Below are positions 12,152 through 23,297 of a DNA stretch of 64,000 bases, piece by piece (position 1 is the stretch's first letter; every line of letters begins with the position of its first letter). A program made the position numbers and the translations under genes. The DNA is from Iris pallida (taxonomy: Eukaryota; Streptophyta; Magnoliopsida; Asparagales; Iridaceae): assembly GCA_029216955.1 (NCBI GenBank), contig JANAVB010005597.1, forward strand, positions 45,989,480 through 46,053,479, read 5' to 3'. The notes under the pieces were generated by a model. That model did not search any database. It worked only from the letters and a program-made list of their open reading frames with translations, and was not told where the DNA came from.

Positions 12152-13736
12152 CACAAAATAGAATTTTCTTTTCATATTCTTAGTAATTTTCAACTTTAAT
12201 TAAAAGTATAATGATTTATATATACGAACACATATATATTAGCCTGTGATTGAACAACATAAGCCTATATTCCACATCATGCAGAAGGTGTTCAGGCACT
12301 CATCTTTTAAAGTTCAATATCTAATAATCATATTCAAGGATCTCAGGGTGCAAAAACTAAAGAGAGGACCACAAACATAACCATTGAAAAACAAAGAATG
12401 AATTAAAGTAACTACAAAAAAGAAACAAAGCTGATACTTACAATGCAGGTGTGATTCCGATAGTCAAACCATCTCTTAATTTGGAGACAACTGCATGTCA
12501 AGAAACAAAAGCGTACACCACATGAAAAAAGCAGCAAAATGATATAAAATAAATAACTTTTGGTATTGGCACATACTGCTTTGATCCATCTCTATCATTT
12601 TCTGTGAGTTGATTAACTACATCAATTTCAATCTTTGCAGCCACATGCTCCAAACATTCCAAAACATGACCAAAAGTACCTGTAGAATCAAGTCCTGACA
12701 ATGACATAATGTTATATACAATAATGGAGGAAGAAACATGTGCTGGGCTCAAATTCCTGAAAAAGCAAGTGGGCAAGTATGGCCCAAGCCCAGCCCCCCA
12801 CCAAACTGAGTAATGTGTCCTTACTTGCATGAAGAGACAAATACCAACTTATGGTTACATAGCGTAAAAAATAGTTCTGAAGAGGACGTAAAAGTTCTAT
12901 ATTCTAACGGAATTCCAAATGCTCTTTGGCATGAATAGTCCTAAAGTCTTCCTAACAATCTCTGGCCCTCTATTACAAATATCTCAATCTAAAAGGAAAA
13001 TAATTTTGAAAGAACTTGTTATTACACACTGTATACTTCGACTACAATTTAAGACACCATCTCCTAACAAGAAAACATGACAATTGGAAAGGCAAGGTAC
13101 TCAAGGAGATACAAAATCAATAATGTGAGGAGCTAAGAATTGGGATTTGGAGATTAGAAGACATCCTATGTTCATGTGGTTCATGTCTATCAAGTTTTGT
13201 CATGGACATGATGGCATTTCCTCTAATCCCTTCTGAATCACCAAATGTGGTCTGTCACAAACATTCCAAGGGAGAAACCGATAATATTCTTCAATCACCA
13301 GATAAATATAAGTACCTTATATGCCCCTCTTGAGCCTTGATTCTCAACTCTTTTTATGCAATAACACTACACACCCAGCCCACAAACCTCTGATACTACA
13401 CATTTCCTCTCTTTTTTTCTTATTTGGTTGATCAAAAGAATAGGGCTGACTTGGGTCCTCAATATTTATTCAGGCCAGATCTTGTTTCTTACTAGTAAAG
13501 CCTGTCCGAAACATACTCTTAATTCTTACGCTTAGTAAAATTTCTAAATTCCTTGAGCTTTACGAATCCAGTTGGATTTTTTTACCCCTAAATCTTATTT
13601 GCCCTAAAACTGTGAGGGGCGGAGAGGAGGTGAGAACGAAGGAGGGGAAGAGAGAGAGATTACCTCTAAAATCTTCTTCCTTTTCCTGACGCTCCTTGTC
13701 TGCAACTGCCTCCTTTATCTACTCTACTCTCTTCCT
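12152..13736. other. CACTA interior, two possible unidentified exons
   Basis: Two minus-strand stretches have exon-like borders. One near 12493-12445 is preceded by a CAG acceptor and followed by GTAAGT. The other, near 12690-12565, is an open run including FGHVLECLEHVAAKIE. I do not recognise either; they may be a fourth captured gene. The remainder (12700-13620) is AT-rich with nothing visible. Confidence 0.4.
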
Positions 13737-14509
13737 TTACGCACACCCTTTCTCCTCCATTATCAACCTCAGGGCCTTCTCCACCTCCTTCCTCGTGAAG
13801 GACCCATCCTCATTGTCCCTCTCCAGCTCAACTCTGACCCCCATCTCCTCTAGCATCCGGGCGTTGAGCCCCTGGTCTCCGAACACTGGCAACAGAACGA
13901 GCGGGTGCCCAAACTGCAAGCTCTCCACGATCGAACCCAACCCGCAGTGTGTCAGGAACCCCCCCCACGGACGGGCGATCCAGGATCCTCAGCTGGGGGG
14001 CACCCTGCCACCACCTTCCCGCGGACTCTCGTGCGCTCCTCAAACCCCCGCGACAGCATCTCCACGTCCTCCGCCGCACTGGAGGGCCTCCGCAATGCCC
14101 TCAGGAAAGGAAGCCCGGAGGCCTCGAGGCCGAGGGCCAGCTTGTGCAGCAGCTCGACGCCGACCGTCACCTCGCTCCCTAGAGCAACGTATACTACCGA
14201 CTTCTTTGTCCGCTCCTCCAGCCATCCTATGATCTCTTCCTCCGACTCGTTGCCGCCGTCGCAGGATCTATCGGCTACCACCGGAGGGAGGAGCCCGACG
14301 GCGACGACCGGATTCGGGTAGACCCGTTCGAGGTGCGAAATCCACTCGGGCTCCAGCTCGGCGCAGGTGTGCACCGCGACGACCTCGCTCGGGCTCCATC
14401 TCGACGCGGCCTGTGTAGAGAGGAGAGGAGGAGAGGAACCTCTCTTAGGGCTCGAGAGGAAAGAAGGATGGGAAATGAGGGATTTGAAAAGTGTAACCCT
14501 CAATAACAC
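13737..14509 (-). pseudogene. UDP-glycosyltransferase C-terminal fragment, frameshifted, inside CACTA
   Basis: Minus-strand frames carry the family-1 plant UGT C-terminal domain: VVAVGLLPPV, EEEIIGWLEERTKKSVVYVALGSEV, then after a frameshift (about 14000-13940) the PSPG-box remainder with [36 protein letters not shown] and [18 protein letters not shown]. UGTs move sugar from UDP-sugar to small molecules; the PSPG box binds the donor. VVYVALGSE and [10 protein letters not shown] resemble the UGT91-type subgroup. The acceptor-binding N-terminal half is absent and the PSPG start is scrambled, so no activity is expected. The GC-rich third positions contrast sharply with the AT-rich CACTA around it. 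It lies just inside the right subterminal repeats. Confidence 0.88.
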
Positions 14510-14514
14510 TTAGT

Positions 14515-14748
14515 CTCTCACGTGAAACTCACATGTTTGGTATATTTTTATCTTATTTACCTTCCTAACGGTTTTAATTGTTACCAAATAATTAGTATGT
14601 GTTACTAATATAAAATTTTATTTATTTTTATTTATACCAACAGTTTTTTTATGTTCCTAACGGTTTTTTATCGTTGGTAATTAGTAACGGTAAAAAACCG
14701 TTAGTAAACTCAAAAATAGTGTGTTAGAAAATCTCTCTTTTGGTGTAG
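14515..14748. repeat. Right terminal and subterminal repeats of the CACTA element
   Basis: It has several CTAACGGTTTT and ACGGTAAAAAACCGTTAG units, then TTTTGGTGTAGTG at the very end, the exact inverse of the left terminus. Confidence 0.8.
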
Positions 14749-15049
14749 TGCTAGTCTAGGTTATCATGGTTGTTCTACTGCTAAGCTATACTACTCATGG
14801 TTATACAATTTACAATAAATTAAATACAATAAAACCCAGGAGAGATGGCAAGAGCCGCCGATGAGCAAGGGATACTTGCCTAGAGGGCTCGACTAGGTAA
14901 GCAAGTCTTCGGCAGTCGCGATCCAAGCTAGCACGCCAATCGAGATCCTCGAAACATAACACAAAATAAACAATCATTAGCATTAATAATAAAATAATGA
15001 ATGGAATCACGGAGGATGGCAGGAGAATATACCGTGTGGGTCCCGCAAG

Positions 15050-15710
15050 CAGTGCAGGGATCGGGCACGGAAAGCGAGGTACGCGGATCGATACGGACAC
15101 GGAAAACGAGACGTGCACGTATATCGAGACACGCACGAGAATCGAGATGGCATAAATATCGAGATAAACGGAAAACACGTACACGTAAATCAAAACGTGT
15201 ACGTAGATCGAGAAAATCATGAATATCAAAATGTTCCACGAACCACGCGACACGCAAATCGAGGCGAGCACGTAAATCGAAACGACCCAAGTCCAAGGAG
15301 CACGTAAATCGATACGACACACAAATCGAGGTGCACACGCAAATCGATGCGGTACAGAGTCTAATGCGGCACACAAACCAAGACGGTCATGCAAATCGAT
15401 ACATGCATATGAATTGATGCGGCACGAAAATCAAGAAAGACACAAAAGGCCGAGGTACGGAAAACGAGACGGTATGCAAACCGAGATGGCACGTTGCCCG
15501 AGGCAGCGTGGGGCTTGCGGCGTCCCGCTGCCCAAGGCAGCACGCGGATCGGGGTGGCACGGGAACCAAAACAGCACACAAATCGAGGTGCACGTCCCGA
15601 TAAGCACGGAGAACGGGGAAACATGCAAGTCAAGGGTGCACGCGGCCCGAGGAGAGCGAGACGCCCAAGGCTGCACACTGCTCGAGCAGCACGAGGCCCA
15701 AGGGTGACCC
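15050..15710. repeat. Degenerate short tandem repeat (CACG-AAATCGAG-type)
   Basis: Many imperfect ~18-28 bp units built on CACG(T/C)AAATCGA(G/T)(A/G)CG run for about 650 bp. Long open frames on both strands (for example minus 15394-14810) are translations of this repeat with no domain, so they are not called as genes. Confidence 0.7.
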
Positions 15711-15754
15711 GCCACTCGAGGCTGACACGGCCAGCGAGGCTCGTCGTCGCCAGG

Positions 15755-16320
15755 AAAGAAAAAGAGGGAAGGCGGAGGAGTACACAGAGAGGGGCGGAGG
15801 AGCTCGGGGCTCGGCCATGTCGTGGCGGCTCCGGGCGGAGGAGACAGAGAGAGAGGAGAGGCCGGAGGAGTGGCTCACCAGCGGCAGAGGAAGGATGGAG
15901 ATGGCGACGATGACGATGGTGGCAGTGCTGGAAGTGGTGGCGCTGGCGTTGGCGGCAGGAAGTGGTGGCAGAGATGATGACGGTGGTGCTGGCGGCCGAA
16001 GGGAGCTGCCACGACAAGGAGGTGGCGGTGACCGACCATGGAGATGGTGGTGGAGGGAAGCAGTGGTAGTGGAGATGACTGATGGCAGTGGCGATGGCAG
16101 TGCTGGAGGGTGATGGCGGCGGTGGTGAGGGATGGAGACGGGGGCGACCACGGCGAGGGTGGCGGATGGAGGTGGCAGTGGTGGGAGATGGTGGCACCGC
16201 AACCAGGGGGAGGAGGCCGAGAGGGAGGAGAGAGGGGCTGGGGGTGAGTGAGTGAGTGAAGAGAGAGAAAGAAAAATTGGGGGGGTTGTGCTGTTCGTGG
16301 GAGAGAGAGAGAGAGAGGAT
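15755..16320. other. GC-rich, GGA/GGC-rich block in the LTR
   Basis: This is purine-rich GC-rich DNA (GAGGAG, GGTGGCGGTG runs) giving long open frames on both strands with only A/P/S/R composition. No recognisable domain is seen. It may act as an LTR promoter or 5' leader, or be captured sequence; nothing decides. Confidence 0.45.
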
Positions 16321-16721
16321 TGTGATGTGAGGGGTGAGGGGGGAGTGATGTGAGGGGTTAGGTAGGGGATTTAGAAATTTTGGAGGGGGGTAGATTTAGG
16401 ATCAAGAAAATAATAGTAGCAATAATAAAAATGAGAAAAATTCACCTCCAATAATTTAATAATAAAATTTTAACAATACCAAATTTTAAAATCCTCGTAA
16501 TACAATAATACGGTCATATACGTATTTCAAAATAGGAACATTACATCAATAAAATTCAAGTTTCCTTTACTTATTGCGTGAATCAATTTGTCTGCGTACT
16601 CTCTTAGATCTCGTGTCTCGGATTACCTTATGACTAGGCCTTGTGCGATTGCAAATTGGGTTCGCATGGTATCACGTCCGGGGGACGATTATCGATTCGA
16701 CGGAATCGGGGCGTGACATAA

Positions 16722-16733
16722 TGGTATCAGAGC
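16722..16733 (+). other. Primer-binding site (initiator tRNA-Met)
   Basis: TGGTATCAGAGC, three bases downstream of the LTR end at 16718, is the standard plant retroelement PBS complementary to the 3' end of initiator tRNA-Met. It fixes the plus orientation of the second gypsy element. Confidence 0.9.
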
Positions 16734-16870
16734 ACGGCTTTACGTCCTTGGCCTCCAATGTCGAGTTCTAGTCTGCAACCGTTGACCTCGGGTCGATGAG
16801 ATGAGTTGTTCCATACATTGAACCCAGGACATTTTTCGAAACTAACGAGAGTTGCCTTCTTTTTCCTGCA

Positions 16871-17995
16871 GTTACGGGAGCTCAGGCGGAAGACGAGACG
16901 AGCGCTTCAAGCGGATCGAGTGCTTCTAGACCCGGACATTCCGTTAACCCAACGGGAATGACGCCTACCGTAGCCGGACCTTCCGGCGATCCGATGCAAC
17001 GTATGCTGCAGATGCTTGAAATGTAGCAACGTCAAAATGAGCTCCATCGTCTGCAAGCGGAGGCTCGTTAGGCTCAATTTGAGAATCGGTTCGAGGCTCA
17101 ATTCAAGCAGCAGCAGCTGAATACCCTCTAGCAGATCGTACAGTCGGTCGTGGGCAACAACAACAATTCAATGATGATGCCTGTCGTGACCCAGCCTGCG
17201 ATTCGATCCAACGAAGCCGAACCAGAGGCACCCGTGCTCTCACCTGTGGCACCGAGAAGTTCTAACTTCGACGTGTCAAAATTCACTAAAAGCTGCCGTT
17301 CCTTCAACGGCACAGAAGATCCCTCGGTGGCGATCGACTGGTTGAAGGAGCTGGAAGACAAGTTTGAGCTTCTAGGTGTCGAGGACTCGAAGAAAGTCGC
17401 GTGTGCTCAACTTCTACTTCGAATGAACGCGCACGATTGGTGGGCTGTGCAAAAGCGGGCTATTCGACGTGAAGACGAGACGACGGCAATCTCATGGGCG
17501 ACATTCAGAGATGCGTTCGAGAACGAATATCTTTCTGCAGCCGTGCGACAGGAAAAAGAAAATGAGTTTATGCAGTTGATGCAAGGGAATATGACAGTAC
17601 GACAATATGCGGCCAAATTCAACAAACTGGCCAAGTTTGCTGGAGACTATTTACCTACCACTGCAAGTCGAGCAAAAAGATTTGTAGTGGGCCTGCGTTC
17701 CTTTATCCGTGCTCATGTCACGGTGTCGGAATACAAAACTGTGGGCGAGGCACTCAACCACGCCATCCGTCTTGAGTCCGAGTATCCTCCTACTACTACC
17801 GGCGTTGTTCACCTTAATAACAAACGCCATAGTAATACGGGAGACAACAACACACATAAGCGTCAATATCGCGGCAACCAGACGAAGGAACGGATGGTCT
17901 GCAATTTTTGCCACAAGGACGGGCACCTGGACACTGAGTGCCGACTTAAGCACAGAGTATGTTTCGCGTGCGGCAACAAACGCCATAGTAATGCT
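16871..17995 (+). pseudogene. gypsy gag (capsid + zinc knuckle), 3' truncated
   Basis: The frame reads from about 16871 and is open from 17150. Upstream it is cut by three TAG codons (17024, 17069, 17129), each where CAG (Gln) would fit. The capsid region (retrotrans_gag) contains FTKSCRSFNG, WLKELEDKFELL, RMNAHDWW, WATFRDAFENEYL and MTVRQYAAKFNKLAKFA. One CCHC knuckle, CNFCHKDGHLDTEC, is followed by the start of a second, CFACGNK, where similarity stops at about 17990. Gag forms the virus-like particle that packages the element's RNA. Protease, RT and integrase are absent from this copy. Confidence 0.88.
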
Positions 17996-18497
17996 CAAAT
18001 TCGTTCAACACATTCGATATTGACTTATCGCTTTTCATCGCAACGCACATTCGAAATCGATATATAAATTCGTTCGACACATTCAATATCAACTTTTATT
18101 TTCTTTTCAACGCATCATTTACAATCAACGCATGGCAATTGCTGCAGCAACATTCCACGACTATTATTGTATCGATGCAACCAACACTTCTCATATCGAT
18201 CGTTGCAAACAACGAATATCTCAAATTTCAATTCACGATGTGTTGCATCCGCAGCAACATATCCTTGAATTTACATCTCGTAACTTGTTACACTTGCAGC
18301 AACAAACCTTCCGCAACTTTTCTAGCAACACCATGTAATTTCCAAAACAACACGCGGCAAAATTACATGATTTGTATTAGACTTATTGTATGGAACATCC
18401 AGTATGGCATCGAGTAGAGTCAAGAGTGATTTCAATTGGTGGTGGGCAACTTTTAGAACTGAAATGAAGCAAGCGTCCAGAGAAAATTGAGCATAGA
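17990..18497. other. Head-to-head junction between two gypsy elements
   Basis: Gag similarity on the plus strand ends in a 22-bp word (CAACAAACGCCATAGTAAT core) that also occurs 156 bp earlier at 17818. The sequence then continues as the untranslated 5' leader of the minus-strand element whose PBS is at 18498. A motif close to ATTCGTTCRACACATTC is repeated at about 18000 and 18068. No gene is seen. Confidence 0.55.
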
Positions 18498-18509
18498 GCT
18501 CTGATACCA
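18498..18509 (-). other. Primer-binding site of the minus-strand gypsy element
   Basis: The reverse complement reads TGGTATCAGAGC, beginning three bases inside the LTR end at 18513. This makes the adjacent LTR a 5' LTR of a minus-strand element. Confidence 0.88.
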
Positions 18510-18512
18510 ATT

Positions 18513-20950
18513 TGTCACGCCCCGACCCGGAATCATCCGAATCATCGTCCTCGCAGGGGACGTGATGCCGCACGAGCCTGGAGTTGCGCTCGTGCAAGGC
18601 AAGATGACAAGTTCTCAAATAGGTATCTTTGAGTTGAACGTTAACAACGAAAGGCAAAACAGAGTATACGAAAACGATTCACTTTATTGATATTCGAAAT
18701 CAGATTACAAAGGCTTTCGATAGCCCAACGGAATTTGCCAGATTGGCTACAACACTCAAGTTCTCTCTTACCCACAAAGGATTTCACCGTTCCATACATC
18801 ATGCCTTCTATATCTCGGCCGCATCAATCCTGTTGCATATCCGAGCGTCAATACGATCGCACGCTTCAATACGCTTCGGCATTCCAAGCCTCAACGCGTT
18901 CAAGCGAAGCTCCGCTGCGATCAGACCAATCCCTGAACCTGCTAGCAAGCTAGTGGGGGATTAGTACTTTCGTCCTCGCTGTACTGATCAAAAACCCACT
19001 TAACAAACCGATATTTAGTATTGTATTGATTCATGCAAACAAACAATTTAGTTCTCTTTCTATGTTCTCCTTAGGATGAGTTCATGGCATATTCGAAGAC
19101 TGTAAAGCATGGCAAGCATGTTATTCAATTCGCATAAGTAAACGGGCAAGCAATCTCGTGTTTGATTCGTGGCGCGACTTAGCAATATTGACGCACTCGC
19201 CCTTGCACCGACGCAAGGTGAATACGTCAATCCGTTTTCCCTGTCATGTTATAAGTGCTCGTTATTCAAGATCCGTCCATACAGGATATATGCATACCTT
19301 GCACTTCCAAACCCGTTGCCCTTAACTATATGAAGGTCACTAGCTTTCCGGGCTAGAATGGACTTATATTTATCGAATCGAAGCATAAGACGATGTTAAC
19401 TCTGTACGGTTGCTAACCAACATCAGAGGCCACCTAAATAATTGCAGCAAGAGGCTTATCACATTCACCAGATGGTCGCTACCCATCTAAATGAAGTGCA
19501 CCAACAATACCGTAAACGAATCCCTCCTAGGCCGAACGGTCCCAGCGCCCTGGCGTGCCGCGTTCGAGGGAATACCCATGCATGGGCTTTTATATCTTTA
19601 AGTCCATTTGACCATGCAACGAATCTTATCTTTCATACAACCAAGCAAGTTCGCTTATCTCTATTTCGATTGGCACAACGCCCGAATGTTCTTATCGAAC
19701 GCCCGAAGGCCGCGAATATTTCGAAGGGCACCATGCCGCATTATCATCTCGTATTTCTTCCGTTAACTTTCTATGTTCTTACGTTTCATACTTCATTTCA
19801 ATGTTCAATGGCATTATGCCTCAACTCAATGTTCATCAACCGAACGACCCGAAGGTCCCGAACACCTTTCGAGGCATTATGTCATATCCGACAGTTCTGC
19901 CACATTCATGCCACAACTGTATTCTTTCGTAACAAAGCCATCTTTTATGATCTTGTGCACGTAGGCACGTTTCGACACATTTATCATCTATCCTTCGCGT
20001 CGTGCACTTGCTGCACGCGTCCAAGCCGTATTTTCATACTTTAGTATTCAATGTCCGTGGCTTGCGCGCTAGGGCGCTCGCCTATTGTCTTTCAATATTC
20101 TAGCCGTTCTAACGCGTACGCGAAGGCACGGTATGGTTCGTGCACTAAGGCACTCGCCGAGTACAGTTATCCCATGTTCTTACAGCTTGCGCCCCGAGGC
20201 GCTCGCCTTTGCGATATCCAATGTTCCATAGCGACTTGTATATTTGCCGTACGATTCATTTCAATTGTTCTATCTAGTGTTCGACACGCACTACGTTTAT
20301 CTCTCTATCGAGCCACGCCCGTGGCGTTGATAGGTTAACTCAGCATTCAATGATATGTATTTTACTTAAGCATGACGGAGTAGGAAAGAGAGTTAATGTC
20401 CCCCCACCTTGAATCAATGTGCCTTGTCGTTTCGTCGAGCCGTTGCGGCTCAATTTCATAACTTCATCGCACGGGCAACTCTCCTGACTTAGCCATTCGA
20501 GCACTCCGTGCTTCATTGAGTTATGCGTCCGATTCGCCTTAGCGTGCCAACGCTTCTGTCCGTTGCAAGGCGACGATTTGCTTTCGCGGACCCCTTACTG
20601 AATAAGGCAAAAGATCGACCTCTAACATTTCAGCGTAAACGTATAGCCTGCACACGAAACTAACTAAAATCAATACTTGTATCGATTCGGACTTGCGCCT
20701 TAGTCGATTTGATTTCTTAGAATCTTCGAGCCGTCTCAACGCACTTATCCTTTGAGGCAATGCGGCGCTTCGCATCGATTCACTCGATGCATTCTTTGGG
20801 ACAAGGCAACTCTTCGCATCGACTTAGTTCGATGCATTGCTCGGGACAACTCAACACTTTGTATCAATTCGTATTGATACGCAATCGGGTCAACGCAACT
20901 CTTCGAGTCAACGACTCAGCATAATGCACCATACGGAGCGGGGCATTACA
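18513..20950 (-). repeat. 5' LTR of a minus-strand gypsy element (2,438 bp)
   Basis: On the minus strand it runs TGTAATGCCCCGCTC...CGGGGCGTGACA. Long blocks are shared with 60834-63224, for example GATGCCGCACGAGCCTGG, GGATTTCACCGTTCCATAC and GCGCTCGCCTATTGTC. The two copies are similar in length (2,438 and 2,391 bp). They belong to different insertions, because one has a PBS beside it and the other has the 3' internal region. Open frames here are LTR noise. Confidence 0.85.
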
Positions 20951-21426
20951 AATGCAAATGGAGCTGGAGCCAAAATACAGAAACCAAAATACAAAATACA
21001 TAATCAAATCCCTGGGTTTGCCGAAAATACAAAACACAGTTCTAATTCATATGTATTTTAAGTGTGAGAACGGATGGCTCTGAACACAACCCAACTGGAG
21101 AGGATACTCTGAGAGATCCATCTGAGTAGGACGTATACTCTGAGAGATCACCTTTACAAGAATGATATCAGTAGTGGGATTGAGTGTTGGAGGAGATATT
21201 ATCAGAGTATATGTCCTACTCAGATGGGTCTCTCACCGTTACTATTTTTTTCTGACAGCATGGTGGATGTGCTCCGTTAACAGATTCTTGCTCTGAGCCA
21301 AAACTTTTCCCCGGAGCTCAAGTGGACATCCTTCGTGTAGAGCTCGAGTGAGAGGTTCCTGACAGCATGGTGGTCTCCTTCGTCAAAGTATCCGTGCTCA
21401 TTCCACAACCAATATGGGATGAAGTT
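20951..21426. other. Intervening DNA without a gene
   Basis: A short repeated phrase, ATACTCTGAGAGATC, occurs at 21102 and 21131. A related inverted phrase (ATCAGAGTATATGTCCTACT) occurs near 21200. Otherwise nothing is recognised; it may be degraded copia sequence leading into the RNase H remnant. Confidence 0.4.
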
Positions 21427-21697
21427 GTACTGCAATAAAGCTTCAGCTATGGAAATTGTCCATTATCTAGTGCAACACTGTTGGACAAAGCACATAAATG
21501 TTGACAAACATTTCACTAAAGAGAAACTTGAGGGTGGAATTATTACATTTTCTTTAGTGTAGTATAAAAATCAACTAGCTTATGTACTTACCAAAGTCGT
21601 AGCCATGAAAGCATTTGATGACTCTCTTGGCAAGTTAAGCATATGCGATATTCATTCTGGAGTGCTAACATTATGGAATTATGAGAAATATTCTTAG
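21427..21697 (+). pseudogene. Ty1/copia RNase H C-terminal remnant
   Basis: The frame reads CNKASAMEIVHYLVQH, TKHINVDKHFTKEKLEGG, a stop, then QLAYVLTKVV and LGKLSICDIHSGVL. This is the end of copia RNase H (the CDN-A, H..TKHI.D.HF, QLAD.LTK and KLG..DI pattern) with decayed catalytic context. It is too short to assign a lineage. Confidence 0.85.
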
Positions 21698-21730
21698 CCA
21701 ATGATTGCTCTTATTCTCTTTCTATTTTTA

Positions 21731-22937
21731 GGCTATTTATAAGGACACATCAAAAGTTGATCAGGATTAGCTAGGATTGGGGCTAGCCAATATTTGAGAA
21801 AAATTTACTGGGGCTATCCAAATTTTCTACTCATGGGGCTATCCAACCCCCCCCCCCCCAAAGCCCAAATTTTACTCTCATTTCTAAATTTCACTCTCTC
21901 TCTTCCAAAATCCTACCTTTCTTCTTCTTCTTCTTCTCCACCTTTCCATTCTCACATCTCCATCAAAACCCTAGTTTTCTTCTCATCATCATCATCATCA
22001 TCTTCTTCTTCTTCTTCTCCACCATTTTCATCATCACCATCTCCATTAAAATCCTAGTTTCCTTCTCATTCCTAATTTCGATGGCACCCAAAAAATTAAA
22101 TAAACCCTAAAATGCATGAAAATAAAGTTTAAATACTTCTTTCCTCACAAATAATGCATGAAAATAAACCCTAAAATGCATATTTCACTCTATTATCAAG
22201 ATTGAAATAAACCCTAACATGTTTTTTTCATTCGAGAATTTTGACTTTAGGACTGACAGAAATTGTGACAGTCCTGCTGTAGAGCATGTCCCTTTCAGGA
22301 CTGCCATAATTTTTGGCAGTCCTCAATACTTCTACCACTGCCAGCAATTGTGGCAGTTCTGTTGTACATCGAGTCTATTTCAAGGCTGCCACAATTTCTG
22401 GCAGTCCTCAATACTTCTAAGAATGTCAGAAATTGTGGCAGTCCTGATATGAATCTAATTCTTCTACAACTAGGATTTCTTCTATAGTTTTCTTCTACAA
22501 CTAAGATTTCATGCATAATTCTTCTATTAATAAAGAAAATTGGTTAATAGATTAATAGATTTGATAGATTTGATAACCCAATTTCTTCTACAACTAGGAT
22601 TTCATCCATAATGCCCAAACAAGAAGAAGAAAAATAAACTAGGATTTGGCGAAAGAGATCTGAGAAATTAAAATAGAGCAAAAAATTAAAATAAGCTAGG
22701 TTTGAAAAAATTGATGTTCTTGTTCTCGTTGTTCTTTTTCTTGTTCTTCTTGTTCTTGTTCTTGTTCATGTTCTTCTTCTTCTTGTGAGGAAAGAGAGGA
22801 GAGCAAAAAAAAAAGTTGACTTATATACACACATGTTGGCTAGTCCTGAGTAATTTTTTCAATGACAAACTTGTAAATAAATCAAAGTGTGCTTTTGGCT
22901 AGCCCTGATCAACTTTTGATGTGCCCTTATAAATAGC
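21731..22937. mobile_element. Mutator-like non-autonomous element A (1,207 bp)
   Basis: The ends are inverted repeats: GGCTATTTATAAGGACACA on the left, and the inverse GCTATTTATAAGGGCACA from 22937. Both continue into CAAAAGTTGATCAGG. It is flanked by a 9-bp duplication CTATTTTTA/TTATTTTTA (one mismatch), the length expected for MULEs. Inside are a C-homopolymer (21850), TTC/TCA runs and five palindromic units. There is no transposase. Confidence 0.78.
22249..22445. repeat. Palindromic array in element A (5 units)
   Basis: Units of about 27 bp, consensus AGGACTGCCA-AATT-TGGCAGTCCT, begin at 22249, 22297, 22334, 22382 and 22419. Steps are 48, 37, 48 and 37 bp. Each unit can fold on itself. 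Confidence 0.85.
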
Positions 22938-23037
22938 TTATTTTTAGGGGCTTTCTAATTCTAGAAAAGTTATTTCGTGAAGTTGAACTTTTCTCGTTGC
23001 AAAGTAATATAGATTTGAATTAGAAAGGTGATTTCTA

Positions 23038-23290
23038 AAGACACTCCATATTTTACTTCAGAACAGTCCATTAGGACTGTCAACTCCACATTTTACTTCA
23101 AAACAGTCAATTAGGATTGTCAACAAAGTTGACAGTCCTAACATTAAGAAGGACTGTCAACTTCGTTCATAGTCTATCTTAATATTCAAATTCTTTAGGA
23201 CTGTTGGTAGTCCTACTTTATATTATGACTACCAACTTGTTGATAGTCCTAGGATTGGACTGTCCTAGAGTAAAAATATGGAGTGCCTTT
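23038..23290. mobile_element. Small TIR element (253 bp) between the two MULE-like elements
   Basis: The left end AAAGACACTCCATATTTTAC is the inverse of the right end AAAATATGGAGTGCCTTT, with mismatches. The inside is full of GGACTGTCAAC/GTTGACAGTCC palindromes, related to the ACTGCCA palindromes of the neighbours. Target duplication was not resolved. Confidence 0.65.
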
Positions 23291-23297
23291 AAAATTA

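Larger units (their letters stand above)
8411..14748. mobile_element. Non-autonomous CACTA (En/Spm-type) element carrying host gene fragments
   Basis: The left end CACTACACCAAAA and right end TTTTGGTGTAGTG are perfect 13-bp inverted repeats beginning with the CACTA signature. Both ends carry subterminal CTAACGG/CCGTTAG repeats, as CACTA elements do. No transposase reading frame is visible in the 6.3 kb, so it would need a helper. The interior holds minus-strand pieces of EF2, a BOR transporter and a UDP-glycosyltransferase, with introns in the BOR part. The 3-bp target duplication is not clean (left flank GCTAT, right flank CTAGT). A 'Pack-CACTA' is the best description. Confidence 0.88.
14749..16718 (+). 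repeat. 3' portion of the 5' LTR of a second gypsy element
   Basis: It ends GGGGCGTGACA at 16718, followed three bases later by a tRNA-Met primer-binding site, so 16718 is a firm LTR 3' end. The LTR was interrupted by the CACTA element on its left, and its start was not found. It holds a degenerate minisatellite and a GC-rich block, described separately. Confidence 0.7.

Noticed and set aside
13737..14509. Working UDP-glycosyltransferase gene
   Set aside because: It has only the C-terminal half, is frameshifted in the PSPG box, and lies inside CACTA termini.
15361..16197. 278-codon minus-strand open frame
   Set aside because: It has low-complexity H/P/S/R composition from GC-rich repeats inside an LTR, with open frames on both strands and no domain.
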